Part shown: positions 8,331 through 18,984 of the stretch, piece by piece | Position numbering within the stretch: the first letter of the stretch is position 1 | Layout: each line of letters begins with the position of its first letter | Made by a program: the position numbers and the translations under genes | Notes under the pieces: model-generated | Told to the model about the DNA's origin: nothing | The model's input: only the letters and a program-made list of their open reading frames with translations | The model's database searches: none | DNA from: Pseudomonadota bacterium | Lineage (GTDB): Bacteria; Pseudomonadota; Gammaproteobacteria; Burkholderiales; Sulfuriferulaceae | Length of the DNA: 64,000 nucleotides | Reading direction: 5' to 3' | Assembly (NCBI GenBank): GCA_021801025.1 | Contig: JAJYYK010000010.1 | Span: forward strand, 26,818-90,817

Positions 8331-10457
8331 TTATGCTTCCGTCGTAGCGTCGACAGCGTCTTCTTCTTTTTTTGGCGCATCAAGCAAAGCTTTCATGGAC
8401 AAACGCAGGCGACCTTTTTCATCGGCCTCCAGGATTTTCACTTTGACTTGCTGACCTTCTTTGAGGTAATCCGTGACAGCATTCACCCGCTCATGGGCAA
8501 TCTGCGAAATATGCAATAAGCCGTCTTTCCCGGGTAACACACTCACAATAGCACCAAAATCGAGCAATTTAATCACTGTGCCCTCATAGGTTTTACCCAC
8601 TTCTACTTCCGCAGTAATGGCTTCAATCCGCTGTTTGGCCGCCTCACCTGATTCCACACTGGTACAAGCAATTTTGACTGTGCCATCTTCACCAATCTCA
8701 ATTTGCGCACCGGTTTCTTCGGTGAGCGCACGAATCACAGCACCGCCTTTGCCAATCACGTCACGAATTTTTTCCGGATTAATTTTCATCGTGATAATTC
8801 GCGGCGCATAAGCAGACATTTCCTGACGGGGCGCATCCACGGCCTGCTTCATCAAAGCAAGGATATGCATGCGTCCTGATTTGGCCTGCTCTAATGCAGC
8901 CTTCATGATTTCCTTGGTGATCCCGGTAATCTTGATGTCCATTTGCAGTGCAGTGATCCCTGCCTCTGTGCCAGCCACCTTGAAATCCATATCGCCCAAG
9001 TGATCTTCATCACCCAAAATGTCTGTCAAGACAGCAAAACGATTGCCATCTTTAATCAACCCCATGGCAATCCCTGCCACATGAGCTTTTAAGGGCACGC
9101 CAGCATCCATCAACGCCAAACAACCGCCGCACACCGACGCCATGGAAGAAGAACCATTAGATTCAGTAATTTCGGACACCACGCGCATGGTATATGCAAA
9201 GGATTCACGGTCAGGCAATACCGCTAACAAAGCGCGTTTGGCCAAACGACCATGCCCAATTTCACGGCGTTTTGGCGTACCAACGCGGCCGGTTTCGCCT
9301 GTGGCATACGGAGGCATATTGTAATGCATCATGAAACGGTCGCTGTATTCACCTTGCAAGGCATCAATTTTCTGCTCATCGCGCCCAGTGCCCAGCGTGG
9401 CCACCACCAGTGCCTGAGTTTCGCCACGGGTAAACAGTGCCGAGCCATGGGTGCGCGGAAGCACACCGGAACGAATACTGATCGGACGAACTGTGCGGGT
9501 ATCGCGACCATCAATACGCGGTTCACCACTCAGAATACGGTTACGTACAATGCCAGCTTCCAGATTATGGAACAGGTCATTGATTTCATTAACTTCCAAT
9601 GTGCCCATCGCTGGGGTTAGCAGCTCAGCCATCACGGCGCAACGTACCACATCAATTTGTTGCGCACGCGCTTGCTTTTGACGCAAATCATAGGCTTGAC
9701 GCAGGTCATTTTCAGCCAATGCAGCAATTTTTGCGATCAGTTCCTGGTTGGCAACCGGGGCAACCCAACCCCAAGGCTCAGGATTAACTTCATCTGCCAG
9801 CTCGTTGATGGCATTGATCGCCACCTGCATTTGCTGATGTCCGAACACCACAGCACCCAACATGATGTCCTCGGATAATTCGTTGGCTTCAGATTCCACC
9901 ATCAATACCGCATCTTCTGTGCCTGCGACCACCAAATTCAAGGCGGAGTTAGCCAGGTCAGTCGCATTAGGGTTCAATACAAATTCGTTGTTAATGAAGG
10001 CCACGCGCGCGGCACCCACCGGACCGGCGAACGGCAGGCCAGCCAAAGTCACCGCAGCAGACGCACCGATTAAGGCAGGGATGTCGGAATCCACTTCGGG
10101 ATTGCTGGACAACACCGTAGCAATAATCTGCACCTCATTATAAAAAGAATCTGGAAACAGAGGGCGTAAAGGACGGTCAATCAGACGTGAGGTTAGCGTT
10201 TCTTTCTCGCTTGGTTTGCCTTCACGTTTAAAAAAACCACCTGGAATGCGACCGGCAGCATAAGTTTTTTCTTGATAGTCAACAGTAAGCGGGAAAAAAT
10301 CTTGTCCTGCTTTCACTGCTTTTTGAGCCACCACCGTAACGAGAACGATGGTGTCATCCATATTAACAAGCACCGCACCACTGGCTTGGCGAGCAATCTC
10401 ACCCGTTTCAAGCGTGACTTGATGACGCCCAAATTGAAACGATTTAGTAATTTTCAT
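8331..10457 (-). CDS. pnp: Polyribonucleotide nucleotidyltransferase (PNPase)
   Basis: This is a phosphorolytic 3'-to-5' exoribonuclease and degradosome component of 708 residues, the family's usual length. It has two RNase PH-like domains (about 1-215 and 310-545), a KH domain (about 553-612, with VIGKGGAVI) and an S1 RNA-binding domain (about 620-690, with [18 protein letters not shown]). The [12 protein letters not shown] segment and the second-core phrase GQTQALV-like [13 protein letters not shown] are present. The C-terminal tail is short and acidic. It lies downstream of rpsO, the order found throughout proteobacteria. Confidence 0.98.
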   Translation of the reverse strand: MKITKSFQFGRHQVTLETGEIARQASGAVLVNMDDTIVLVTVVAQKAVKAGQDFFPLTVDYQEKTYAAGRIPGGFFKREGKPSEKETLTSRLIDRPLRPLFPDSFYNEVQIIATVLSSNPEVDSDIPALIGASAAVTLAGLPFAGPVGAARVAFINNEFVLNPNATDLANSALNLVVAGTEDAVLMVESEANELSEDIMLGAVVFGHQQMQVAINAINELADEVNPEPWGWVAPVANQELIAKIAALAENDLRQAYDLRQKQARAQQIDVVRCAVMAELLTPAMGTLEVNEINDLFHNLEAGIVRNRILSGEPRIDGRDTRTVRPISIRSGVLPRTHGSALFTRGETQALVVATLGTGRDEQKIDALQGEYSDRFMMHYNMPPYATGETGRVGTPKRREIGHGRLAKRALLAVLPDRESFAYTMRVVSEITESNGSSSMASVCGGCLALMDAGVPLKAHVAGIAMGLIKDGNRFAVLTDILGDEDHLGDMDFKVAGTEAGITALQMDIKITGITKEIMKAALEQAKSGRMHILALMKQAVDAPRQEMSAYAPRIITMKINPEKIRDVIGKGGAVIRALTEETGAQIEIGEDGTVKIACTSVESGEAAKQRIEAITAEVEVGKTYEGTVIKLLDFGAIVSVLPGKDGLLHISQIAHERVNAVTDYLKEGQQVKVKILEADEKGRLRLSMKALLDAPKKEEDAVDATTEA

Positions 10458-10487
10458 GAATATCCTTTAATTTAGCGTGCAAAGCCG

Positions 10488-10506
10488 CCCTGCTTTCAGC
10501 ACAGGG
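10488..10506 (-). promoter_or_regulatory. Hairpin in the rpsO-pnp intergenic region
   Basis: Between rpsO and pnp (83 bases) the sequence can pair CCC-TGCT with AGCA-(CA)-GGG around a TTC loop. In Escherichia coli the same spacer carries a terminator and RNase III sites through which PNPase controls its own message. A similar role here is inferred from position only. Confidence 0.4.
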
Positions 10507-10540
10507 GGCAAAGACCAACCATACCTGCACAGGCAAAGTC

Positions 10541-10810
10541 TTATTTGCGCAGACCCAATTTACTGATGAGACTGCGGTAGCTCTCATCATTGGTGCGCTT
10601 GAGGTAATCAAGCAATTTACGACGACGACTGACCATTTTCAACAAGCCGCGACGCGAGTGGAAATCTTTGATATTGGCTTTGAAATGCTGTGTTAAACCA
10701 TTGATACGCGCAGTAAGCAATGCCACTTGCACTTCTGATGAACCGGTGTCGCCCGCCGCATGCTGGTATTCGGTAACGATTTGTGCTTTTTGTTCAGTTG
10801 TAACAGCCAT
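10541..10810 (-). CDS. rpsO: 30S ribosomal protein S15
   Basis: This 89-residue protein binds 16S rRNA early in small-subunit assembly. Length and the motifs [31 protein letters not shown] and [10 protein letters not shown] are all typical. The start ATG has a strong ribosome-binding site (AAGGAG, 7 bases before it). It is the first gene of the rpsO-pnp unit and has a promoter at 10914-10942. Confidence 0.99.
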   Translation of the reverse strand: MAVTTEQKAQIVTEYQHAAGDTGSSEVQVALLTARINGLTQHFKANIKDFHSRRGLLKMVSRRRKLLDYLKRTNDESYRSLISKLGLRK

Positions 10811-10841
10811 GGTATTCTCCTTAACATTGAGATAGAAATCG

Positions 10842-10870
10842 CGGAAAGTTTCGGCTGAAGAAATTTTCCG
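10842..10870 (-). promoter_or_regulatory. Hairpin in the rpsO leader, possible S15 autoregulation site
   Basis: Arms 10842-10852 and 10860-10870 form an 11-base stem with one mismatch (or wobble) and a 7-base loop, located 32-60 bases upstream of the rpsO start. S15 binds its own leader in several bacterial lineages using different RNA structures. Whether this stem is such a site is an inference. Confidence 0.4.
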
Positions 10871-10913
10871 TTCTTGATATCAGGCTAGCGCGCTCACCAA
10901 CCTGAGGGGTCGT

Positions 10914-10942
10914 ATCATACATGCATTTCAATGTATATTCAA
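10914..10942 (-). promoter_or_regulatory. Sigma-70 promoter of rpsO-pnp
   Basis: Read on the minus strand, TTGAAT (10942-10937) and TATGAT (10919-10914) are separated by exactly 17 bases, a close match to the housekeeping consensus. The transcript would start roughly 95 bases before the rpsO ATG and include the leader hairpin. Confidence 0.6.
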
Positions 10943-11009
10943 TGTAATTTGTATTTTAACTTGAATCTGCCCAATGATAATGGCACTGAGTCAAAATTAA
11001 ATTTTTCGT

Positions 11010-12335
11010 TTATTTCGGGAAAATTTCTTGCACCACAGCATTGACCTTTCCCTGCGCAAAACGCACCTGAATCGCATCGCCCACCTGTAATGCACTTGCA
11101 TCACGTACAACCTCCCCTGCCATATCAGTAGTTAAACTATAACCACGCGCCAACACCGTCAGAGGATTGAGAGATTCCAGATGATTACCTTGATATGCCA
11201 TACGAGACTTTGCCGATTGGAGGGTATTGTGCATGGCTCGATCAAGCCGGTGACGCAAGGCTTCCAATACCACACGGCTTGTTTGAGGGCACTGGCGAAG
11301 CAAGGCAGTGGTCAACTGTTCAAGATGGAAGCGTTGCCGCTCCAGCGGATGACGCAAAGCCTCACGCAGACGCAAGCCCAATTGCTGCAGATACGCTTGT
11401 TGGGTACGCAATTTTTCACCCGGGTGAACCAAACGGGATTGCAGCAGACGTAAATTTTGTTGATGGTGTTGCAAGCTCCGTTGAAGCTGCGCCTGAAGAC
11501 GGTTGTACATCCCATCAAAAATCATGCGCAATTGTTCCTGATGCGTACAGGCCACACTGGCAGCAGCTGTCGGCGTAGGTGCCCGAAAATCCGCTACAAA
11601 ATCAGCAATCGTGAAATCGGTTTCATGCCCCACGCCGCTGATGACAGGGATAGGGCTGGCGGCGATAGCGCGCGCCACCCTTTCATCATTAAACGACCAC
11701 AGGTCTTCCAGGCTACCACCACCGCGACACAAGATGAGGGTGTCGCATTCCATACGCCGACCTGCGATTTCCAGTGCACTCACGATTTGTTCAACGGCAC
11801 CCTGACCTTGCACCTGACAGGGATAAATGATCACCGGCAAGGCCGGCATCAAGCGGCGCAAGGTACTGAGTACGTCCTGCAATGCAGCGCCTTGCGGTGA
11901 AGTGACGACGCCAATCTGACGGGGCAATTGAGAAATGGGGCGCTTGCGTGCGTTGTCGAACAAACCTTGTTCGGCCAAGTCTTGTTTCAGCTGTTCAAAC
12001 GCCGCAAAAAGCGTACCCGCCCCCGCCAAACGCACATGCTCTACCTGAAGTTGAAACTCTCCCCGCGTTTCAAATAAACCAGCCGTGGCGCGCACCTCAA
12101 CGTACAAGCCATTTTTAGGTTGCCAGTCAACGAATTGATTGCGGCTACGGAACATCACACAACGCACCTGTGCCTGAGCATCTTTCAAAGAAAAATACCA
12201 GTGCCCGGATGCAGCCAGGGTGAAGTTGGAAATCTCGCCGGTCACCCAACTAAGCGGAATGACGCTGCTTAAGGTGTGTTGAATCAGTCGATTGAAGGCA
12301 CTCACGCTGTGAATAAGCTCGGATTTGGCAATCAT
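11010..12335 (-). CDS. xseA: Exodeoxyribonuclease VII large subunit
   Basis: This is the large subunit of the single-strand-specific exonuclease VII, which works with the small XseB subunit in DNA repair. The start at 12335 (MIAKSELIHSVSAFN) is chosen because family members begin here and GAGG lies just upstream. A longer frame to 12392 adds an unlikely N-terminus. Domains in order are an OB-fold (about 10-105, WVTGEISNF and WYFSLKD), the catalytic core (about 120-330, GVVTSPQGAALQD, CRGGGSLEDLWSFNDE, GVGHETDFTI, DFRAPTPTAAA), and a long helical tail. The length of 441 residues is normal. xseB is not in the window. Confidence 0.95.
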   Translation of the reverse strand: MIAKSELIHSVSAFNRLIQHTLSSVIPLSWVTGEISNFTLAASGHWYFSLKDAQAQVRCVMFRSRNQFVDWQPKNGLYVEVRATAGLFETRGEFQLQVEHVRLAGAGTLFAAFEQLKQDLAEQGLFDNARKRPISQLPRQIGVVTSPQGAALQDVLSTLRRLMPALPVIIYPCQVQGQGAVEQIVSALEIAGRRMECDTLILCRGGGSLEDLWSFNDERVARAIAASPIPVISGVGHETDFTIADFVADFRAPTPTAAASVACTHQEQLRMIFDGMYNRLQAQLQRSLQHHQQNLRLLQSRLVHPGEKLRTQQAYLQQLGLRLREALRHPLERQRFHLEQLTTALLRQCPQTSRVVLEALRHRLDRAMHNTLQSAKSRMAYQGNHLESLNPLTVLARGYSLTTDMAGEVVRDASALQVGDAIQVRFAQGKVNAVVQEIFPK

Positions 12336-12646
12336 TTTGCCTCGGCTCTTGACTTTTTCCACAGGGGATGAAAGCGCACACACAACAAACAAAAATAATT
12401 CATGATGAATATTGACATCCAGATTTAAATAATAACCGATTGTTTTTATTAACTATAATTTAGTGATAAAAAATAGGCGACAAGAAAAAATGCTTGCGCA
12501 GAGGAGACTTGAAGCAAAGTTAAACACTTTATCCACAAAGTTATCCACAGATAATGTGCGTAACTTTAAAATCCCTATACGACAGAATGGATTAACCGGC
12601 GATCTTCACACTTTGACACAAGAAACACCTCCAAAACACAAACCGT
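12336..12646 (+). promoter_or_regulatory. AT-rich region with a DnaA-box cluster upstream of xseA
   Basis: This 311-base gap holds no gene. It contains two perfect DnaA boxes, TTATCCACA at 12529-12537 and 12541-12549, only 3 bases apart and in the same orientation. A relaxed box TTTTCCACA (12355-12363) near the xseA start points the same way. Between them lies a strongly AT-rich run (about 12421-12475). The xseA promoter must lie here too, but no clear pair of hexamers was picked. DnaA boxes are established binding sites for the replication initiator. What these ones do is unknown. Confidence 0.6.
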
Positions 12647-13852
12647 TTACCTCGGGGTTTGGAACAGATGCACCCTGCTGGCTGCCAATCCCGCCCGTTC
12701 ACGGGCGATGCCCGTGCTTTCCGCAGTCGCCAGCGCAACCCCCATCCGCCGAGCAGGCAGCGCATTGGGTTTACCGAACAGGCGCACATCACTGCACGGC
12801 ACGGCCAATGCTTCTGCAAGACCTTGATAACTTGGGGCATCGGCTGTGATACCACCATAAATGACCGCAGACGCGCCCTGCTCACGCAAACGGGTATCCA
12901 CAGGCAAACCCAATATGGCGCGCGCATGCAATTCAAACTCGTTTTGATACTGGGTACACAGAGTAACCATGCCCGTATCATGCGGACGCGGCGAAACCTC
13001 AGAAAACCACACCTCGTCACCTTTGACAAACAACTCCACACCAAAAATACCATACCCTCCCAAGTTATCCGTGACTTGCTGGGCGATGTATCGCGCACGC
13101 GTCAGGGCTGCGGCTGACATCACTTGCGGTTGCCAGGATTCCACATAATCGCCATTCACTTGACGATGCCCAATGGGCGCACAAAAAGCGGTGTGGATTT
13201 GTCCCTTTTCAGCAAGTGCCCGCACCGTCAGCAAAGTGATTTCAAAATCGAAATCAACGATACCCTCCACGATGACCTCACCGTAATCAACGCGCGCGGC
13301 TTCTGCGGCGTAGTCCCAGGCGATCGGGATGTCTTCCTCCCGGGTGATGCGCGACTGGCCTTTGCCGGAAGAAGACATAACCGGTTTCACAATGCAGGGC
13401 AAGCCAATGTGGGCATGAATGGCATCACGCAAGCTGTCCAGACTGTCTGCAAACCGGTAAGGCGAAGTAGGCAGATGCAGTGTCTCGGCAGCCAACCGAC
13501 GAATGCCGGCACGGTTCATGGTCAGGTGCGCAGCACGTGCCGAGGGAATCACCTGGCATAACCCTTCCGATTCGATGGCCAACAATTCAGCCGTGGCGAT
13601 GGCTTCAATTTCCGGCACGATGAGATGCGGCTTTTCCATCTCGACCAGGGCACGCAAAGCATGGGCATCGCTCATATCAATCACATGAGCACGATGCGCC
13701 ACCTGCTGGCCCGGCGCATGGGCATACCTGTCCACCGCAATGGTTTCTACCCCCAGACGTTGCAAGGCGATGATCAGTTCTTTCCCCAACTCTCCGCTGC
13801 CCAGCAGCATCACACGCAACGCGCTGGAAGATAATGGCGTACCGAAGTTCAT
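12647..13852 (-). CDS. purT: Formate-dependent phosphoribosylglycinamide formyltransferase
   Basis: This is an ATP-grasp enzyme that makes formyl-GAR from GAR, formate and ATP in purine synthesis, an alternative to the folate-dependent PurN. The ATG at 13852 ([14 protein letters not shown]) has GTGGA about 7 bases upstream and matches the family N-terminus. The GTG at 13864 is less likely. Key features are [10 protein letters not shown] (residues about 16-25), [16 protein letters not shown], the ATP-grasp loop [40 protein letters not shown], and the metal-binding [13 protein letters not shown]. The length of 401 residues is typical. Confidence 0.96.
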   Translation of the reverse strand: MNFGTPLSSSALRVMLLGSGELGKELIIALQRLGVETIAVDRYAHAPGQQVAHRAHVIDMSDAHALRALVEMEKPHLIVPEIEAIATAELLAIESEGLCQVIPSARAAHLTMNRAGIRRLAAETLHLPTSPYRFADSLDSLRDAIHAHIGLPCIVKPVMSSSGKGQSRITREEDIPIAWDYAAEAARVDYGEVIVEGIVDFDFEITLLTVRALAEKGQIHTAFCAPIGHRQVNGDYVESWQPQVMSAAALTRARYIAQQVTDNLGGYGIFGVELFVKGDEVWFSEVSPRPHDTGMVTLCTQYQNEFELHARAILGLPVDTRLREQGASAVIYGGITADAPSYQGLAEALAVPCSDVRLFGKPNALPARRMGVALATAESTGIARERAGLAASRVHLFQTPR

Positions 13853-13949
13853 GATTAATTCCACTAAAAAAGGTTAGCTCTTGGGTCACTAGCCTAAAGG
13901 CCATGGCTTTCAACCCGGAGAGGCGAAAAAAACTGCAATCCGGCCAAGT

Positions 13950-15161
13950 TTAAAGGATTTGTCCATATTTTGCACCGATGTTAAGGCCCATCGCCAGCAG
14001 CGCACTGCCGTAAGCCGCTTCACTGCATCGCGCGCGCGCAACGGGAATTCCCAAGCGGCGCTGGCGTATGGCTTGCCAGGCAAGATTACGGCTGCCACCA
14101 CCGCTGCTTAATATATTGCTGGGTGGCGTGGCGCCGAGCGCAATCAATTGGGCATAACCTTGCTGTTCAATGGCGGCCATGCCTTCCAGCAAGCCATGCA
14201 ACCATGACACTGGATCCGCAGGACGCGGGGTTAAGCGCGGTGCAAGCTGCGGGTCGTTAACAGGAAAACGTTCACCGGCATGCAACAAAGGATAATAATC
14301 AAACGGACTGGGTTGCTCAGGCTGAATTTGGGCACTCAGCTGTTCCAGTTCAGCATCGTTAAAATAATGGCGTAGCACTGCACCGCCGGTGTTGGATGCG
14401 CCGCCGGTGAGCCATAAATTGCCGAATCGGTGGCTATACACGCCGCATTCCGTCGAAAAAACAGGGGTACTGGACAACAGTTTAATCACCAGCGTGCTGC
14501 CCAGTGAGGTAACCGCCATACCGGGCAGGTAGTCTGGGGCGGCCGCAATGAATGCCGCGATGCTGTCTGTGGTGCCGGCACGAATTTCGCAGACTGCCGA
14601 ATACCCCCATTGCCGTGCCCAATCGCTGCGCAATTTGCCCAACAAGCTGCCCGGCGCGACCACCTCCGGCAACAAATCCCGGTCTTTTGTCGTGTACAAA
14701 TCCGCATCCCACTGCAGGGTATGCGGATTGAAGCCACTTTTTAAAGCGCTGTGGTAATCGCTGGCAGCTGGCTTGCCGAGCAACAAACTGTTGCAATAAT
14801 CTGTTTGATGCATCAAATAACGCGCACGGTTGTGGGCATCGTGCTGTGTGAGCCAGGACAGTTTCTTTGTGGGATCATGGCTGAGCGTATGGTTGTATGG
14901 CATGATGGGCGTGACCGGTTGCAAGTCAGCATCGGTCAATAGCACGGTGCCGGAAGTGCCATCTACCGCCATACAATCTATTTGCTGGCGATACGTTTCA
15001 GGCACTTGCTGCATCAGGTCCATCAATGCCGCCTGCCAGTGATGGGCTTCCTGCATGGCAGGCGGCCAGTCGATACGGGCAGACCAATGTTCAAGCCGTT
15101 GTGTATCAATGAGACTGGCACGCACGCCAGAGGTGCCAAAGTCGATGCCGAGAGCGTACAT
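13950..15161 (-). CDS. FGGY-family sugar kinase, possibly D-ribulokinase
   Basis: This is a carbohydrate kinase of the FGGY superfamily with two actin-like ATPase domains. The start ATG at 15161 is chosen because the phosphate-1 motif GIDFGTSGVRASL then begins at residue 5. The longer frame (to 15227) adds an unrelated stretch. Other motifs are AVDGTSGTVLLTD, RAGTTDSIAAFIAA, TSLGSTLVIKLL, TGGASNTGGAVL and ILSSGGGSRN. The compact size of 403 residues and DFGTSG resemble the D-ribulose/xylulose kinase group of cyanobacteria and plants. The substrate is not certain. It is divergent from smc, with only 90 bases between the starts. Confidence 0.8.
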   Translation of the reverse strand: MYALGIDFGTSGVRASLIDTQRLEHWSARIDWPPAMQEAHHWQAALMDLMQQVPETYRQQIDCMAVDGTSGTVLLTDADLQPVTPIMPYNHTLSHDPTKKLSWLTQHDAHNRARYLMHQTDYCNSLLLGKPAASDYHSALKSGFNPHTLQWDADLYTTKDRDLLPEVVAPGSLLGKLRSDWARQWGYSAVCEIRAGTTDSIAAFIAAAPDYLPGMAVTSLGSTLVIKLLSSTPVFSTECGVYSHRFGNLWLTGGASNTGGAVLRHYFNDAELEQLSAQIQPEQPSPFDYYPLLHAGERFPVNDPQLAPRLTPRPADPVSWLHGLLEGMAAIEQQGYAQLIALGATPPSNILSSGGGSRNLAWQAIRQRRLGIPVARARCSEAAYGSALLAMGLNIGAKYGQIL

Positions 15162-15251
15162 GGATGAATATGCGGTACAATTAAAGCTTGTAGTGTAGCA
15201 GAACAGTTGCAAAACACACCCTAACAATTGTTTTTACTGATTCTATTCAAC

Positions 15252-18200
15252 GTGCGCCTTATTTCCATCAAATTAGCCGGTTTCAAATCTTTTGTGGACC
15301 CCGTCACGATTCCCGTATCCGGCCAGCTGGTGGGTGTGGTGGGACCGAATGGTTGCGGCAAATCCAATGTGATTGATGCAGTGCGCTGGGTGTTGGGCGA
15401 ATCGCAGGCGCGGCATTTGCGCGGCGCGAACATGAGCGATGTGATATTCAATGGTTCTGCCACCCGAAAAGCGATTTCTCGCGCTTCCGTAGAGTTGGTG
15501 TTTGACAACAGTGCAGGCCGCGCACCCAGTGTGTGGGCGCAATACGCCGAAATTTCGGTGAAGCGCGTACTGACGCGCAATGGGGAATCCAGTTATCACA
15601 TTAACCAGTCTCAGGTGCGTCGCCGTGATGTGATGGACGTATTTTTAGGCACTGGTTTGGGTGCAAAAACGCCTTACGCCATTATCGAACAAGGCATGAT
15701 TTCTCGCATTATTGAAGCGCGCCCGGAAGAATTGCGTGGTTTTCTGGAAGAAGCAGCAGGGATTTCCCGTTACAAGGAAAGACGGCGAGAAACGGAAACT
15801 CGGCTGGAACACACTCGGCAAAATCTGCTCCGTCTGGATGACATCCGACGTGCCCTGACAGAGCAAATTGCGCATTTAAGTGCGCAAGCCGGGCATGCAC
15901 AAATTTGGCAAGGTTTACAGCAAGACTTGATTCTGGCAAAGCAGTTGCTGTGGCTGTTAAAGCTGCGTGACGCACAGAACAAATGCCGTCAATGCAACAT
16001 GCAGATTCTGCAAATTGAACAACAATTGACTGCCCATGACGACAAGCTGCGCGGACTGGACATTCACCTGCTGGATTTACGCACCCGACATGATGCTGCC
16101 AGCGATGCGCTCAATCATTCACAAGGCATATTGTTTGCAGCGGTAGCCGAAGTATCACATCTGGAGCAGTCTGTCCGGCATGTTCAGGACACCCAGTCAC
16201 GGATCGAACTTCAACTTCGCCAGTTACACACGCAAGTTCTGGAACTGGACGACCAGCTTGCGTCCGCAGAGCTTGAATTAACGCAACGGCGTACCCGTCT
16301 GACTGACATCACGCAAAAATGGATAGCGCGCCAACGGGCTCTGGATACCCACCTCGCCACCCTGCCGCAATACGACGCACACGCCCGCGAAGCCCGTACC
16401 CGTGCATCCGATGCGCAACGTCAATTGGTCATGGCAGAGCAAGCTGTTACCAAAAGCCAGGCCCAATTGCAAGGCACCGAAAAATCTGTGCAACAGGTGC
16501 GGGCACAAATTACCCGTTTCCAGCAAGAATTTACTCAACTGCCGGTTCAAGATACCGCCGCATTGACAGACATGGGTGAGCAATTGGCGGGTTTGTCTGC
16601 GGAATGTACGCGCCTGGATGCCGAAATCAGCGTCACAGACAGCCAATTAACCCAATCCATACAACAGCGCAAACTGGTGCAGACGAAATGGGAACAGGTA
16701 AACCAGCTTTGCCTGCGGCATGAAGGGCAACTGTCTGGCTTGCGCAGTGTGGTCAAGCAGGCCTCCAGCAATCAAACGCTCGACCATTGGCTTACGCAGC
16801 ATGGACTGGGAACAAGCCCCCGTTTGTGGCAAATGGTGGGGGTAGCGGATGGTTGGGAACATGCGCTGGAATTAGCTTTGGGCGATTGGCTGCAAGCCCT
16901 GGTGATCGACAAAGCGCTCATGAATGCAGCATGCGACACGCGACCGGATGGCTTGGTATGGTTAGCGCAGGATGTGCCGTGGGATGAGGTGCAGCGATCA
17001 GACACACCCGAATCGGGTTTGACACCCCTCGGCAGTAAACTTGAATTCAAGTCGCGCAAAGCTGGCGCCATTTTAGATCACCTGCTACATGCCTATGCGG
17101 CAGAAACACCTGAACAAGCGGAAAAAATTCGTGCCAAACTCCCCCATGGCGCAAAGTGCTACACCCCACAAGGGTATATATTCACTCGATATAGCACACA
17201 ACATCCCTCACGGATAACACATGGGCAAGGTGTGCTGGCACAACAAAAACTCATCCAAAAATTAGAGCATGAACTGGTGCAGGCACAGGCACAACGATCA
17301 GAACTGGGTGAACGGTTGATGCAGATTGATCAACAGATGTCTGCATGGCAGCACCAACTGCAGCATGCGCGTAGCGCCGTGAACCGCCTGCGGCAGCACA
17401 TGCATCAGGAACAATTAACGTGGCAGAAACAAACACAGCAGGCCGAACAAATCGCCGCACGCCGTCACCAACTTATTGCGGAACTGGAAAATCTGCAAGC
17501 CAATTTAATCAGCGCCCAACAAGAACATCTATATTTAGAAAGCCGCTTACAACAAGAACACAAAAAAACAACACAAGCAAAACAAACTTTAAATGTCCTG
17601 CGTGATACGCAGCGTGAAAGCGAAACCCATTTGTCCGCCCAGCAGAAAACACAGCATCAATTAGAGCGCGAAGTCCAGGAATTGCATTACACACTGCGTC
17701 TGGAGCAGGCGGGTACCGAAACGCAAGTACAAAGTTTACAGCAACTCAATGAACGCAAAGCGAAGTTAACAGCGCAATTGACAGCCCTGAAAACAGAATT
17801 GACGGCCCTGGACCAGGACACGCCTGCAACACAACTGGCTGCGGCAGTGACAACGCGGCATGAGGCAGAAAAAGATTTGGCGGTGCGGCGCACAGAACTG
17901 GACAGCACCCGACAAGTTATGCGCGAGTTGGAAGAGCAACACCTGTCCCTGCAACATGCCATCGCACCGTTAAACAAGCAAGCAGAGGGCTTGCGGCTGA
18001 TGCAGCAGGAAGCCAATTTGCTGGCAGCACAATGTCAGGAACAGCTTAACGCTCTGCAAGCCAATGAAGCGGAACTGGAAACTCGCTTGCCAACTGCGCG
18101 AATGACCCAGCTTAACCAGGATATTAAACAATTGAATACCGACATTGCGGCACTGGGGGCGGTAAATTTACTGGCATTGGAAGAGCTGGACCGGGCGCAG

Positions 18201-18767
18201 GAACGTGAGCGCTATCTCAACACGCAAACACTGGATCTGGAAACAGCCATCGCCACGTTACAACAGGCGATGCAGAGTATGGATGAAGATACACGCACCT
18301 TATTTAAAGCCACCTTTGATCAGGTCAATGCATCCATGGCGGAATTATTTGGCACTTTATTTGGCGGTGGACAGGCCGCTTTGGTACTCACCGACAATGA
18401 ATGGCTGGATGCAGGGGTACAGGTGATCGCTCAACCACCCGGCAAAAAGAACAGCTCTATCCAGTTACTTTCTGGCGGCGAAAAAACATTAACCGCCCTG
18501 GCCTTGATATTCGCTTTATTCAAACTGACCCCAGCGCCGTTTTGCATGCTGGATGAAGTCGATGCACCGCTGGATGACAGCAATACCGAGCGTTATGTCA
18601 GGCTGGTACGAGAAATGTCGGACAGCGTGCAGTTCCTATTTATTACGCACAACCGCATGACCATGGAAGCTGCTGGACAGCTGATTGGGGTTACCATGCA
18701 GGAAGCAGGTGTATCACGCATTGTTTCAGTAGATTTGGAACAAGCGGCACAAATGAATGGTACATAA
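15252..18767 (+). CDS. smc: Chromosome segregation protein SMC
   Basis: This is the ATPase that organises and segregates the chromosome as a ring with ScpA and ScpB. The start GTG at 15252 is chosen because the protein then begins MRLISIKLAGFKSF as in homologs. A TTG at 15228 is the alternative, and neither has a clear ribosome-binding site. Walker A is GPNGCGKS (31-38). Two long coiled coils rich in Gln/Leu/Glu flank a hinge (about 495-640). The C-terminal head has the signature LLSGGEKTLTALAL and Walker B FCMLDEVDAPLDD. The length of 1171 residues is normal. No scpA, scpB or zipA gene is adjacent. Confidence 0.96.
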   Translation: MRLISIKLAGFKSFVDPVTIPVSGQLVGVVGPNGCGKSNVIDAVRWVLGESQARHLRGANMSDVIFNGSATRKAISRASVELVFDNSAGRAPSVWAQYAEISVKRVLTRNGESSYHINQSQVRRRDVMDVFLGTGLGAKTPYAIIEQGMISRIIEARPEELRGFLEEAAGISRYKERRRETETRLEHTRQNLLRLDDIRRALTEQIAHLSAQAGHAQIWQGLQQDLILAKQLLWLLKLRDAQNKCRQCNMQILQIEQQLTAHDDKLRGLDIHLLDLRTRHDAASDALNHSQGILFAAVAEVSHLEQSVRHVQDTQSRIELQLRQLHTQVLELDDQLASAELELTQRRTRLTDITQKWIARQRALDTHLATLPQYDAHAREARTRASDAQRQLVMAEQAVTKSQAQLQGTEKSVQQVRAQITRFQQEFTQLPVQDTAALTDMGEQLAGLSAECTRLDAEISVTDSQLTQSIQQRKLVQTKWEQVNQLCLRHEGQLSGLRSVVKQASSNQTLDHWLTQHGLGTSPRLWQMVGVADGWEHALELALGDWLQALVIDKALMNAACDTRPDGLVWLAQDVPWDEVQRSDTPESGLTPLGSKLEFKSRKAGAILDHLLHAYAAETPEQAEKIRAKLPHGAKCYTPQGYIFTRYSTQHPSRITHGQGVLAQQKLIQKLEHELVQAQAQRSELGERLMQIDQQMSAWQHQLQHARSAVNRLRQHMHQEQLTWQKQTQQAEQIAARRHQLIAELENLQANLISAQQEHLYLESRLQQEHKKTTQAKQTLNVLRDTQRESETHLSAQQKTQHQLEREVQELHYTLRLEQAGTETQVQSLQQLNERKAKLTAQLTALKTELTALDQDTPATQLAAAVTTRHEAEKDLAVRRTELDSTRQVMRELEEQHLSLQHAIAPLNKQAEGLRLMQQEANLLAAQCQEQLNALQANEAELETRLPTARMTQLNQDIKQLNTDIAALGAVNLLALEELDRAQERERYLNTQTLDLETAIATLQQAMQSMDEDTRTLFKATFDQVNASMAELFGTLFGGGQAALVLTDNEWLDAGVQVIAQPPGKKNSSIQLLSGGEKTLTALALIFALFKLTPAPFCMLDEVDAPLDDSNTERYVRLVREMSDSVQFLFITHNRMTMEAAGQLIGVTMQEAGVSRIVSVDLEQAAQMNGT

Positions 18768-18984
18768 GTAAAACATCATTCAGCCCATGTTGCGACATGG
18801 ATTCAACCTTACTTATTGAGAAATCCATACCCTGACTCGAACACACAAACTACAATATGTTAGAATAGACACTTTGCACTTTGTTCTAAATGTTGCATGC
18901 AAATCTTGTTACAACGAAACCTTGCGAGGCTAAAAAAATCAGTAAAACTCAAAAAAATCTACCTCTAAAAACAGGGTCGTACTG

